DNA of 64,000 nucleotides from Strongyloides papillosus (taxonomy: Eukaryota; Nematoda; Chromadorea; Rhabditida; Strongyloididae): assembly GCA_005656395.1 (NCBI GenBank), contig SRSI01000050.1, positions 3,844,001 to 3,908,000 of the forward strand, given 5' to 3'. The notes under the pieces are model-generated. The model did no database searches. It was not told the origin of the DNA and saw only the letters and a list, made by a program, of their open reading frames with translations. Of this stretch, positions 12,503 through 23,182 are shown piece by piece. The translations under genes and the position numbers were made by a program. Within the stretch, counting starts at the first letter, position 1. Every line of letters starts with the position of its first letter.

Positions 12503-13204
12503 CTACAAATAAATATTTGTAGTAAAAAAAAACAATTTATTATTTATCTTTCTTTTTACAACATCAACAACTGTATGTTCAAAAGTAGAATTAACTTTAA
12601 CACATGATTTCCCATCATCATCATTAGTTTTTAAACCTTTATTTAAGTCTAGTGGAGGCAGTCTATGATCTTCACCAAGACAATGATTTATTTCTTTTAG
12701 ATTCTCACATAAATTCTCAACTGTCCTATGGATTTCATCTATAGTTTGTTGGAGGGAATGGAGACGAAGCATCTCACCGTCCAATTTTCTGTATTTGTTT
12801 TCACGTAAACGCAACTCATTTGTTATCCTCCTAGTAGTACTATCAACTTTTTTTATCTTCCCAAAAACCTCAATCTGACCATTCTGTATAAAACGTGCAT
12901 TCTCATTCAAATGTATATGGAGTTCAGAAAATTTATCATACAACAACTTTGGATTTATCTGCCTATATATATCACGCTGAGGTGTTGAGGCATTCACTAT
13001 AGAACCCTTCATTATTGGTAAAAACTTCGGAATTTCATTTAACCTCACAACATCTGGATCATTCTCAGGATTCGTTCCATTATTCCCTCCTGCATTAACT
13101 GTTATCATGGTCGATGATCCCGGTGGTTGTGAGTGTGAACGAGATGAAAAGAAAGACATAGAAGAATTTGGTGTTCCATGGTTACTAGATGTTTCATTTC
13201 CCAT
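12503..13204 (-). CDS. sam-4: BORCS5/myrlysin, BORC complex subunit
   Basis: BORC recruits ARL8 to lysosomes and synaptic vesicle precursors for kinesin transport. Start chosen at the ATG whose product begins MGNETSSN, a classical N-myristoylation signal (Gly2, Ser/Thr at 6), as in human myrlysin; a longer non-ATG reading would bury it. Residues about 50-70 contain NDPDVVRLNEIPKFLPIMKG, the most conserved block of BORCS5, followed by a helical coiled-coil half and a C-terminal G-E-x-x-R-L-x-P-L motif. Single exon, 233 residues. Lies 86 bases behind the small APC13-like gene and 149 bases ahead of pelota, all on one strand, which suggests an operon, though no convincing trans-splice acceptor lies just before this ATG. 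Confidence 0.88.
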   Translation of the reverse strand: MGNETSSNHGTPNSSMSFFSSRSHSQPPGSSTMITVNAGGNNGTNPENDPDVVRLNEIPKFLPIMKGSIVNASTPQRDIYRQINPKLLYDKFSELHIHLNENARFIQNGQIEVFGKIKKVDSTTRRITNELRLRENKYRKLDGEMLRLHSLQQTIDEIHRTVENLCENLKEINHCLGEDHRLPPLDLNKGLKTNDDDGKSCVKVNSTFEHTVVDVVKRKINNKLFFFTTNIYL

Positions 13205-13290
13205 TTTTTTATTACACAAATATTTGAAATATTGTTTTTTGTAAATTTAATTAGAATTAATGAAAAAAATAGTATTTTCTTTTGTTTTTA

Positions 13291-13599
13291 TTAGAATTGT
13301 CTTGGGTAACTTCTCAATGGAGGAGCATGCCAAAATGGAATGGTGCTTAAACCTGTATCGTTCCAACGATTATCCCCGTCTCCAAATTTATCCTGCAAAA
13401 ATCAATATTAATTTTAAAATATGTCAATATAGAAAAATACCTGTTCTCTAAAGCAAGAAGGAATAGTTTCAGCGTCTGGATCAGGTCTCAAGTGAGCTGG
13501 TATATCAACTAAATCGTTTTTTAAATTGTGTGTTGCCCAATCAGAATCAGCTACAACTATTTTTGCTCCAAGATTATATTGTCTTACGTTCAAATTCAT
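13291..13599 (-). CDS. Small APC13 (ANAPC13/SWM1)-like protein
   Basis: Two exons, 13599-13441 and 13392-13291, joined at CAG|GTATTT and TTTTGCAG|GAT (phase 0), give 86 residues. The sequence carries the pattern W-x4-L-x4-V-D-I-P-x2-L-x-P-x-P, then FREQ and finally R-W-N-D-x-x-L, in the same order as human ANAPC13 (W…IPLNELPEPE…EQ…KWTDLAL). APC13 is a tiny structural subunit that stabilises TPR subunits of the anaphase-promoting complex. Identification is by eye from this motif order in a protein too short for strong statistics, so it is provisional. First of three tandem minus-strand genes. Confidence 0.5.
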
Positions 13600-13972
13600 A
13601 GTACATTAGAAAAGAAACTTTTATCCCTTCTGTTATCCTCCAAAATGTACAGAATTATCGTATAAATTTAAGCTAAATTAATTGATTTTATTGAAGTGGT
13701 AAAAATAGAAAATTAAATGATAAAACAATGCTATTTTGAAATTTTTAAAATAAAATAAAGTTAGGAAAAACAACTATTGACTTATATACGTCACGCTTCT
13801 TGGTAGGATATTTGTTTGTGTAATTGTGGAGAGACGTTTTTGATTACATTGGCCATTCTTTATTTTTTTATATTGAGGTTATTGTAAATAAATATATGTA
13901 AATTGCCACAAAAAGTTTTCCCAATTGAAAGTTATCTATATCTATACACTGTTTCTGTAAAAATAAATTATT
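13600..13972. promoter_or_regulatory. Divergent promoter region, APC13-like / elongin C
   Basis: 373 bases separate the divergent starts of the APC13-like gene (-) and elongin C (+). A slightly GC-richer block at 13785-13850 contains ACGTCACG; the rest is AT-rich. No TATA or initiator can be assigned with confidence. Confidence 0.45.
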
Positions 13973-14369
13973 ATGGACTATAGTGGAGAGTTCAGTATGA
14001 GTGAGAAACCTACAATCAATGGGCCAAATGCAAACTACGTTAAATTAGTTAGTTCGGATAACCATAAGTTCTATCTTCCTAAAAGTCTTGTCATGGCTAG
14101 TGGTACGATAAAGGCTATGCTCTCTGGACCGGGGACGTACAATGAGAATGAGTGTAATGTTGTCCATTTTAAAGAATTACCGTAGGTTTTTTTAATATCA
14201 TAAAATGTATAATTTTTTATTATTTAGTTCTCATGTTCTCCAAAAAGTTTGTTATTATTTCTTGTACAAAGCTCGGTATACAAATTCTGCAAGTGAAATT
14301 CCTGAGTTCAAGGTAGAGCCGGAGATGTCTCTTGAATTACTGATGGCTGCGAACTTTCTTGATTGTTAA
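13973..14369 (+). CDS. elc-1: Elongin C
   Basis: SKP1-fold adaptor that pairs with elongin B and links SOCS-box or VHL-box receptors to CUL2/CUL5 ubiquitin ligases. Exons 13973-14181 and 14228-14369, splitting a proline codon (CC|GTAGGT, TTTAG|T), giving 116 residues. Highly conserved blocks: [53 protein letters not shown] and the C-terminal [12 protein letters not shown]. Length and end match metazoan elongin C. A SOCS-box protein, a potential partner, is encoded 11 kb away in the same window. Confidence 0.96.
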
Positions 14370-14983
14370 AATTGTAAATATGCGAGTTGTCCGTTGGATT
14401 TATAAATACCGTAATTGAAACTTAAATTTTTATGTATTTAGAGTTGTGAATAGTATAGAATAAATAACTAACAATGAATGTTTTGTATACTTTTTTAGGG
14501 ACAATAAATCATTTTTAATGGTTATATTGGTGGAACGATTAAGTGTTAATTAGTTGTATATTTAAGCATAATTTTATTTTTTAAATTAATAAGTTCAATA
14601 TAAATAATTTTTTAAATGAGTTATTTTTGCAAAGAAGAGTCAAAATTGTTCTTTTTTATTAAATTCATGCAACAAGATTTTTTTTTGAATAAAAGTACTT
14701 TTTGATAAGATTCAATGTAAAGTTTATCTGCTGATATAAATTAGGGAGTGCCATTTTTTTATTACTAGACAAATCATTTTTGATTTCAATGATAAAGCGG
14801 TACCTTTGTTTAAAAAAGTACAAGTAAACAACAAATAAAACAAACAGTAAAAATTATTTCTTTTATTACCAATTTTAAAATGAGTAAAAATTATAAAAAT
14901 AAAATAAAAAGATAATTTTAGCCTTTCCCGTAGTTTAAAATGATTTTTGATGGATAATTATAATGAAAATAATTTAAACTTTT
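14370..14983. other. Gap between convergent elongin C and par-3
   Basis: 3' untranslated ends of the two convergent genes and AT-rich spacer; an AATAAA lies at 14459-14464. No other feature seen. Confidence 0.5.
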
Positions 14984-17900
14984 TCAAAATCTTTTTACAG
15001 TAACACCAGACTTTCTCACTTCTGTAGGGGTAACAGTATCATAATAAAAGACACTATGACTCCTACCATCATTAAAAAATTTCTTCCTCGATGCCTGTGG
15101 GCTGATTACCCCTTCTACGTATGGATAAGTTTTTTCATGACGTCGAGGCATAGTAATTTTATTAACTCCATTAGAAGAATTTGGTAATGTTTCAGAGGCA
15201 ACAAAATAATTATTGAATGCATCATAGTAGTCATTGTTTACCTGAATCTCATGTTTTATATCTTCTCTTCCTCCAAATCTTGGTGGCGGAATTGGAGAAT
15301 GAAATATGTTATTTTGATAATGAGGAATAATATTTGGTTTTTGTTGAGGTACCACATGATAGGAAACGCTTGGATCCATCATTGTATATCTATTAGATAT
15401 ATTTTTCTTATCTAGTGTTTGTGAATACGAGGGTGGTGGTTGTATCCTTCGGATGTCCTTCTTCTTCTCAATAGGGACATGGAAAGATTGTGATTGTGGA
15501 ATGATTGCTTGTACAGCTGGCCCTTGATACATATGTTTTTCATATTTTTCAATCGTTGGTACTTCATTATACTCAACATTAACAATATTACCGCGAATAT
15601 TTGGTATTGGTGATGAATTTTTGAGGGTGGTTGAAATCAATGCAGTTTTGTTTTTTTCAAAGAAATTTTTCTTTTGTGTCATGTCTGAGGAACGAGAACG
15701 TTGGGGTCTGTATTGGTTAACAGATACAGGTGTAGATGGGCTATTTTTGTTTGAAATTTGTATAATAGATTTCGTTGGGGTTTCACCAATATCGATAGAT
15801 TTCTCATCAAATGAAAGATTTTTAGAATTATCGATATTTTGAAGCTTCCTTAAATTTAATGAAGGAGAATATTTAGAAAAGGATTGTGTTGTGGTTGTTG
15901 GAGCAGAAGTCTGCCTGAGATGTTTAATTTTTTGAAAAACTTCAAGATTGCTAGGGTCATTGTTAGTAACATTTTTTCGTTTCTCTGAAATACTTTGCCT
16001 TGTCTTTGACTGCCTATCGAAATATAAATCATCTTCATTTTGAATAGCATTCGTCAGTACATCAGAATCTTGATCATTCACCGTCACGCTTGTAACACCG
16101 TTTTTTTCAGTCTTTATCAATACATGATTTACAGGATTACTAGGTTCGTAAAGATAATCATTACTTTGATCATCTCTAACAACATCGATTTTTACATTTT
16201 CTAATGAATCATCATCTGATGACCTATTAATAGGTATAATTCTTGAAATTTTTAACTGCACATGTGTTTTGTTTTTATCCAAGGAACCTAGGCATTCAGC
16301 TATAGTTTCAAAAGCTTCTTTGTTTGTTGGGTATTGTGTTAAATCAATACCCTCTATTCCTAGAATTCTGTCATTTTCCTTTAACAATCCTGAGTTATAT
16401 GCTGATCCACCAACAAGTGTCTTTTTAACAAAAATACCTACATCTTGTCTTTCTCCATTAGCTCTATGTATACACCTTGCTTTTAATGATATACCTAAAC
16501 CTGATGATGGTGTAGAATTAAATGGAAGAAAAATATCTTTAACTTCAACTTTTTCACTAAAAGAAATTTGACTATTTTCTTTTTTCTGTACACTTTCTTT
16601 GATTTCTTTCTTCTGTTGTTTTTTCTCAGTATCAACCTTCTCCGTACTGGAATCCTTTTTATCAATATCATCACTCCTAGCTATACATAAAACTATCTCT
16701 TCTCCAATAGGAATATTTTTAAGTTGTGAAACAAATTGACTTTGACTACTATCAACTAAGGAATTACCATTTAATTTCAAGATTCTATCACCAATTTCTA
16801 GAATACCATAAGCGACAGAATCCAACTTGACTGCTGAAACGTACAATAAACATTCATTTTGAGCATTATATCTTGAGGTAACATTAAAACCGAAACCATT
16901 ATTATTTTTTTTCAAAACAATATTTTTTTCATTACTTTTTATTAGTGTTGAATTTACTTGTTGCAATTTTGATTGTATAGGAGTAACTAGTTCAGTCAAT
17001 TGACCTTTTTGACTACTACTTTTTAAAGATTTATTTTTAATTTCTTCTGTTCTCTGTAAAATCTTTTCATACTCAACATCTAACGTTAAAGAGGGATTTT
17101 CCATACTTTTCATCTCCTCGAGGTAACTCTTAACACGTTGTGAACTCATTTGATATACAGGTCTACCATTTATCTCTTTAATATGATCACCTTCTCTAAA
17201 TCTACCATCTAAATATATTCTTGAATCTGGTTCTATATCATCAATCTCAATAGAGTCTAACTTCCTTGAGTTAGGTGCAGTTATTGGTGTAAAAGAATCT
17301 TCTATACCTACGGGTATATTCTTAGTTTCACTATTAAGTGTAATAACACTCCACTCAGTAGGTTTATGTTCATGTCTGTAACATTCCTCTAACATATCAT
17401 AAGGTATCCGTGTAACTTGAAATGAAACATTTTTCTTAGATACACTCTCATTAAACTCTCTTTTTTCATTCATTTTTTCTTCCAACCTTTCTTTCATTAT
17501 AAAAAAATTGTCATTAATCTTACTTTTCCTGGCTCCGGTAATTTTAAACGGATTAGTAGATGGTAACGTATTATGAAGAGGTTGTGAGGTGGATGAATTT
17601 TTAACAAATTTAGTTTTATTATAATCATCCACCATCTCCGTCACTCTACCTGCAGATTTTGAAATTCTATCATTATCTTGATCTGTTGAGATTTTAGAAG
17701 TAGTTGGTGTTTGTGATGGTTCATTATATGTATTCATGTAATGTTGTAATACACGTAATCCACCTGCTAAAAAAATAACGTATTAAAGTAAGAGGATTAA
17801 GAAGGGATATAAACAATTTTTTATGTCTATTATTGTATGGAAATTAGATTTTACGCGATGAATAATAATAAAACATTTTTAATTATTGGGAGGGGACTAT

Positions 17901-19766
17901 TGAGGATTTTAAATTGAAAATGATTATTCAATATTTGTTTAGTGAAATTAATCACATTTATAATGATTGTTAAAAGGTGTTTTGTAAGTTATTTTATCAT
18001 ATTTATATTTGCTACTAGATATAGTTATGGTGATACAGCGAATACGCTTGAAACTTTGCCATTAACGGCAGAGGAAATGAAAATATTAACATCAGTTCGG
18101 GATGAATTAACAAACTCAGGAAAGACAAATTTCGATGAGTTCCATAAAATTTTAACCGAGAAAAACCCTGAATTAGCAGGGAAAATATTTTCAGCTAGAG
18201 AAGCATGGAATAATAAATTTGACAATCTCCAGACAGAAGCTAAAGCATGGATGGAGGAAGTAAGAGAAGCTAAACCTAGTAATGGTAAAACACCAACAAG
18301 TGAAGAGATGTCTGAAATAATGGATAAGATTAGATCTAGCTTTAATAGTTTATCAGAAGTTGCTAAAAAAGAGTTAGAAGATAACTTCCCGGCTGTGGTA
18401 AAACAAATGGGAATAGAAAATAAGAATCATTTAAATTTACCAACAATAAAACCTGCTGAAGAATGATATTTAAAAAAAAATCAATAGCAATTTTTTTAAG
18501 AACTTTTTGAAATAAAAGTGTTTATTTGTTAAGATAAAATTATCTAAGAAAAGAAAAATCAATTTCTTTTTTTATTATATTTATCTCAATAAAATTTTAT
18601 GTAAATGAAACACAAACTAATAAAGAATGTATCATTAATTTATTTTGATCTTTAAGAATATTTTTAACATGTACATATCATTTGATCAAACAATAAACCT
18701 ATAAAAGAAATGATAAATTGTATAGTTTGATAAAGAAATATGATAAAAAGTATATATTCATCGGTGTGGTAGAAAGTATAAAAAAAATCACTCTATAATG
18801 GGTTGACTAAAAATACCCCCTAAATAATATACAATTTTCTCTAATAAAGGTAATTAGAAATTAAAAATAAATTAAACATAAGAAAATTTATATATATTTA
18901 TGAAAATGTGTGTATATTTAAAAATCAAGGTTAGAAATTTATTTGGGGAAATAAAATAACAATTTTTCAATAATGTACAAAAGCTTACAATAAAAAGTAT
19001 TATCATCATGTAAATAGCTTGTTCACTAAAGTATGTACATATGTGCATATTATTATTGTTACTCTCTTTATAATCATTAACATACACATTTTATGATGAA
19101 CTTAAAAATAAGAGAATTCTATACTAGAAAGATGAATATCCACATATTTACTTTAATTTATACTGCTTAAAAACAGTATAAAATGTGATTTTTTGTCGAG
19201 ATAATATTTTATATTAATGATTGAATATTTCTAGTAATAAATTATTATTATATATATCAGCGAGAATAATATTTTCTTAATTAATATTAATATATAGTAT
19301 ACTCGTTAAAAAATTTATGATAAAGTTACAACTTAGGAATTTATAATAAACTAAATTTTTGAATGTCAAATGAAATAAGAATAATGATATAATAATTAAT
19401 TTGTTAATTTAATTTAAAAAGGAACAAATAAATTTTTTGTATAACAAAAATATTTAAACAAGTTTAAATTAAATATAACTTACCGGGTGGAGATGATAAA
19501 TTTGTTACTTCAACAATTTTTTCTTTATCAATCTTAGGAAAATAATTTGGTTGAGAATCGGAAGATGTTGAGTATATTAATGTACCATAATTTGAAGCTC
19601 TTTGGTATTTTTGACTTGATGATAGATGTCTATCATTCCTGATTCCTGGAGAAGTTGAGGAAGATGTAGTTGTTGTGTTTGATGATGTGGAAGTCATTTG
19701 AGGATGATAATAGGGGAATGAAAGACTGTTCATCTGTCCAGTTGAAGTGGTTGCACGTAATGTCAT
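14984..19766 (-). CDS. par-3: PAR-3 polarity scaffold with three PDZ domains
   Basis: Scaffold of the PAR-3/PAR-6/aPKC cortical polarity complex. Two exons: 19766-19484 and 17766-14984, spliced CCCG|GTAAGT to TTTTAG|CAGGTG, giving 1021 residues. PDZ1 at about 234-327 (long version with REGDHIKEINGRPVYQM), PDZ2 at 375-458 (GFGFNVTSRY; EIGDRILKLNG), PDZ3 at 502-604 (SSGLGISLKAR; DVGIFVKK; ENDRILGIEG). The order and the unusual spacing of PDZ1 and PDZ3 match PAR-3 rather than other multi-PDZ proteins. The rest is disordered, Ser/Asn/Gln-rich, with basic C-terminal RKKFF and KSGVTVKRF segments. The N-terminal CR1/PB1-like oligomerisation domain of other PAR-3 proteins is not seen; it may be in unrecognised upstream exons or absent. 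The 1.7-kb intron contains a FAR gene on the other strand. Confidence 0.85.
17963..18466 (+). CDS. Secreted fatty-acid- and retinol-binding (FAR) protein, nested in par-3 intron
   Basis: FAR proteins are helix-rich lipid carriers found only in nematodes and secreted by many parasites. The ATG at 17963 starts a 167-residue product with a clear signal peptide (basic KR, then FVSYFIIFIFAT, cleavage near YSYG). The mature part shows the FAR layout: LTAEEMKILTSVRDEL, FHKILTEKNPELAGKI, an amphipathic block EAKAWMEEVREAK, a loop with P-x-N-G-K-x-P, and the C-terminal ALSEVAKKEL-like helix (SLSEVAKKELEDNFPAVVKQ). Size is typical of the family (about 180). An upstream GTG in the same frame was not chosen. 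Lies wholly inside the par-3 intron, antisense, so it must have its own promoter (17767-17962). Confidence 0.85.
   Translation: MIVKRCFVSYFIIFIFATRYSYGDTANTLETLPLTAEEMKILTSVRDELTNSGKTNFDEFHKILTEKNPELAGKIFSAREAWNNKFDNLQTEAKAWMEEVREAKPSNGKTPTSEEMSEIMDKIRSSFNSLSEVAKKELEDNFPAVVKQMGIENKNHLNLPTIKPAEE
18467..19483. other. Remainder of par-3 intron 1
   Basis: About 1 kb of AT-rich sequence between the FAR stop and par-3 exon 1, with AATAAA signals (18511-18516) for the FAR transcript. No other coding or RNA gene recognised. Confidence 0.5.
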
Positions 19767-22475
19767 ACTTTATTTATAAATTAATTCTTAGGATCTTAAA
19801 TACATAAACACATTAAAATATAATCCAAATAAATATATAATTTAGAAAATTACACCTAATTTTCTTTAAAATAATTAATATTTAATTCAAAAATATAACA
19901 GATGTAAAACTTCTTATTTATACAACAATAATAGCTATTAAAATAATATTGAGCAAGATATATAAAATGAAAATAGCAGTTGTAAATGGTTAATGGAGTA
20001 ATAAGAATAATGGATTTTGTAGTTAATAATTATTTTAATAGGAACAATTTATTCAAGCTACTTCCAAGAGAAGTGTTTATAATAACAATTTTCTTTTTTT
20101 GATTTAAAATTTTATAAGAAGCAATAAGGAATGTAAACAAATCTTAAATATATGGGTGCATTCTAAAAATAGCGTGATTAGTAATAGGGAAATATGATCT
20201 TTTTTTAATAAATATTTTGAAGTAATAGGAAACTATTCTCAAAATTATATTGATAGGGTTTATAAAATTGTGTTGTTGTCAAATATTAATGGATTGTATG
20301 GAGAATAAATATACTATACGAACATTTTTCTAACATATAACAGAATATTCAATATTATGATTTGTCTTAAAATAGCATGTTCTTAAAACATTAATACATA
20401 TAAATAAAAAATAGTTAATGACATTAAAATTGTAGTAAACGAATATGTGTATACAATATTAATCTTTAAAACATTTAAAGTTTGTTTGAATCATAAATTG
20501 TCGGCTTTTTTCTTCAATTTGAGTCTTAAGAAAATGTATAAGCTGTACTTCACTATAAATACATATAATTACGAATGTTACAAAAAGTTTATACATAGAG
20601 GAATTTTTAGTATTAATGAGTCACAATAAGTGAGAGAAATATTAGCATAACAATTATTATTAACATTTCTACAAATTATAAATGACCTTTCAAACAAAAT
20701 CTAATACATATTTTTATGATTAATTTTAACTAAAATAATTCAATCCATCGACATTCTTTTGACTTACAGTGACAAATAAATATATAATATTTGTATACAA
20801 TATGAAAAATGCGAAACCATATGAAACTTGTATTAAATCAACACAACTTTCAATCCAATTAAATTTTATTACCTATTTATGCATGAAATCAATTGATAAT
20901 ACTAACACAAACCCATAGAAATTATTAAATAAAAATTAAAATAATATTAATTTATTAAAAGAGGGAATAAATGATTTAAAAAGCTCTTATTATCTTGAAA
21001 TAATTTAACACATACAAATGAAATTTATTCAAACTTTCAAGGTATTCAATTGTTAATAATACTATTAATGTGAAAGTTTCTCATCTACTTTACAAATACA
21101 AATTAGTTGTATAAAATAAAACAATAATTATTACAATAATTAAATTTAATAAATTATTATACAAGAAACTATTTTGTTACAAAAAAAATATCTCACTAAA
21201 AATGATATTAAATAAAAATCTATACTAAATAAATTAAATTTAAACTATATAATCTTTTATTTGCTTTTATTTATGCATTACTATACTTTTAGAAAAAAAA
21301 ATTTCAAATTTTATAGATTTATCTCGACATTATAACTTGTATCAAAAATATTATATATTTCTCTTCCATTATTTTGAATAATTGATTAAAAAAGAGGTAA
21401 AGGTATAAAATAGCAGAAAGAAGTTTTTTTTATAGTAACACAAAAATTATTTTAAACAGATTTTTTTTAAATATATATAACAGAAAGGTAAAAGAAATAA
21501 CGGAGTTAATCATATAAGATCATAAAATAAGCACTTATGCTTGGCAAATTAAGAACTTTTTACAAATGTTTTATCTAAATAAATAGTTAAAAGAAGTAGT
21601 GAACTGAACAATACGGGTAAACTAGTAGCATGTAATAATGGTTCCTAAGTTAATTGTTCAATCAATTTCTCTTTTAACATTATACAATGAAACTTTCACT
21701 CATATTTAAAAAATAATTTTTTTTTAGAATTTTATTATTACGAATAGTAAAAAAAATTGTCAAATGTACATGGATTGACAAAATAGTTATAATGTATAGG
21801 AGAATATGTTGTTAGAGAAGTAATAAAAAATTTTTCAATAAAAATACGAATCATTAAAGGGAGTTAGAGGTGAGTAAATAAAAAAAAGATAAAGGTCCAC
21901 ATTACTATTGTACTGATTATATTTCCACTACCATATTTTAGGCCTTATATGATAAATATTCTATGATTCTTCGTTAAATGAAGGCGAGGCTCAAAATGGA
22001 ATGCCTATTTTATATATAATATTTTTTTAACAACTTAAAAATTAAATTTTTTATCCCTTATTATTATTTGACATATTTACCTATATAAACTGTTGTACCT
22101 CATATGACACTTTTCTATCATAACGCAATCTAATAGCTTATAATTGACAGAAAACTGCCTTTTAAATATATCCTAATTTGGAAATAGGTATTTGCACATA
22201 TATACACATTTAAAAGTTTACTTATTGGCATTGACCTATATTGGCAAGCAAAATTTTTCTATTGTTTGATTATCTATTAATACCTTTCATTGAGATTAAT
22301 TTATTCTTTTCATTATTTTAGTCCAACACATACAATTGCATTTTTCATTCAATACATTTCACTTTTTTTCAAGAATTATTGGATTCAAGTAGTGTCTTGT
22401 GTTCTTAAATAGTTATATTTATCTTTATATATGACATTAAGTTTGTAGTTATCATTTTTATTCTCACTTGGCAAA
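19767..22475. other. 2.7-kb intergenic region upstream of par-3
   Basis: The longest gene-free stretch outside introns. It separates divergent starts (par-3 minus, coiled-coil gene plus). Almost uniformly AT-rich; the only modest GC patch is 21885-21990. A 60-codon frame at 20447-20629 (+) is AT-driven. Short upstream exons of par-3 could be hidden here but none was found with a matching splice phase. Confidence 0.45.
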
Positions 22476-23117
22476 ATGAGTAGTGATGATGAAAAAAATA
22501 CTGGGTTGAAAAAAAATTACCTACAAATAAAATTATGTGATATGGAAAATCTTCTAACGGTTGTGGTAAATCTACGTATGAATAATCTTAAAAATTGTCA
22601 CAAAATAGAAGATGAAATAAATAAAATGGCTGAAGAACAGATATCACTGATTAGAAATCAACAAAAAACACTGTTAGGAATGTTATATGAAAAAGGAGAT
22701 ATGAAAAATAAATTATTAGCTGAACAGGAGGAAGATTTGCAATATTGTATTGAAGCATGTAAAGAAGCTATACAATATACTGAATGTTTAGATATTAACA
22801 ATTTGGAGAAAGATGAGAAAATAAATAGATTTATTGACAAGATTAATTTTGTTCCCTTAGTACCTATTGATAGGAAGACAATAGTTTTTGATAGTGATTG
22901 GGAAGTATTAAAAAATGTTATTACAAAAATTGGGAAATTCAATGAAGATGTTGATAATAATGTTGGAGCTTTACTACCACCACCAATAACAGTCCTAGAG
23001 AATGTCATTGATGATAAAAATGACGAAGTTTTGGCTTATACAAGTCCTTTAAGTTTCATGATAGGGAGTATTGATAATGACAAATCAAACGAGGATGATA
23101 CAGTAACAAGATTTTAA
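22476..23117 (+). CDS. Coiled-coil protein of unknown function
   Basis: Single-exon 213-residue protein, not recognised. ATG at 22476 follows a non-coding AT-rich leader. Residues 35-105 form a predicted charged coiled coil (KIEDEINKMAEEQ...LLAEQEEDLQYCIEACKEA), followed by the segment KINRFIDKINFVPLVP and an acidic tail (DNDKSNEDD). The coiled coil plus 'E/Q-x-L-x-x-C-x-x-A' spacing resembles the region that follows B-boxes in TRIM proteins, but no RING, B-box, NHL or SPRY part is present. Convergent with the MnmE gene, stops only 65 bases apart. Confidence 0.75.
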   Translation: MSSDDEKNTGLKKNYLQIKLCDMENLLTVVVNLRMNNLKNCHKIEDEINKMAEEQISLIRNQQKTLLGMLYEKGDMKNKLLAEQEEDLQYCIEACKEAIQYTECLDINNLEKDEKINRFIDKINFVPLVPIDRKTIVFDSDWEVLKNVITKIGKFNEDVDNNVGALLPPPITVLENVIDDKNDEVLAYTSPLSFMIGSIDNDKSNEDDTVTRF

Positions 23118-23182
23118 TATTAAAATGAAAATATTTTATTATTAAGCAAAGAACGAAGTAATTTTTTAACTCATAATAAAAA

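Noticed and set aside
20447..20629. 60-codon plus-strand frame in the par-3 upstream gap
   Set aside because: AT-driven composition with no supporting features.
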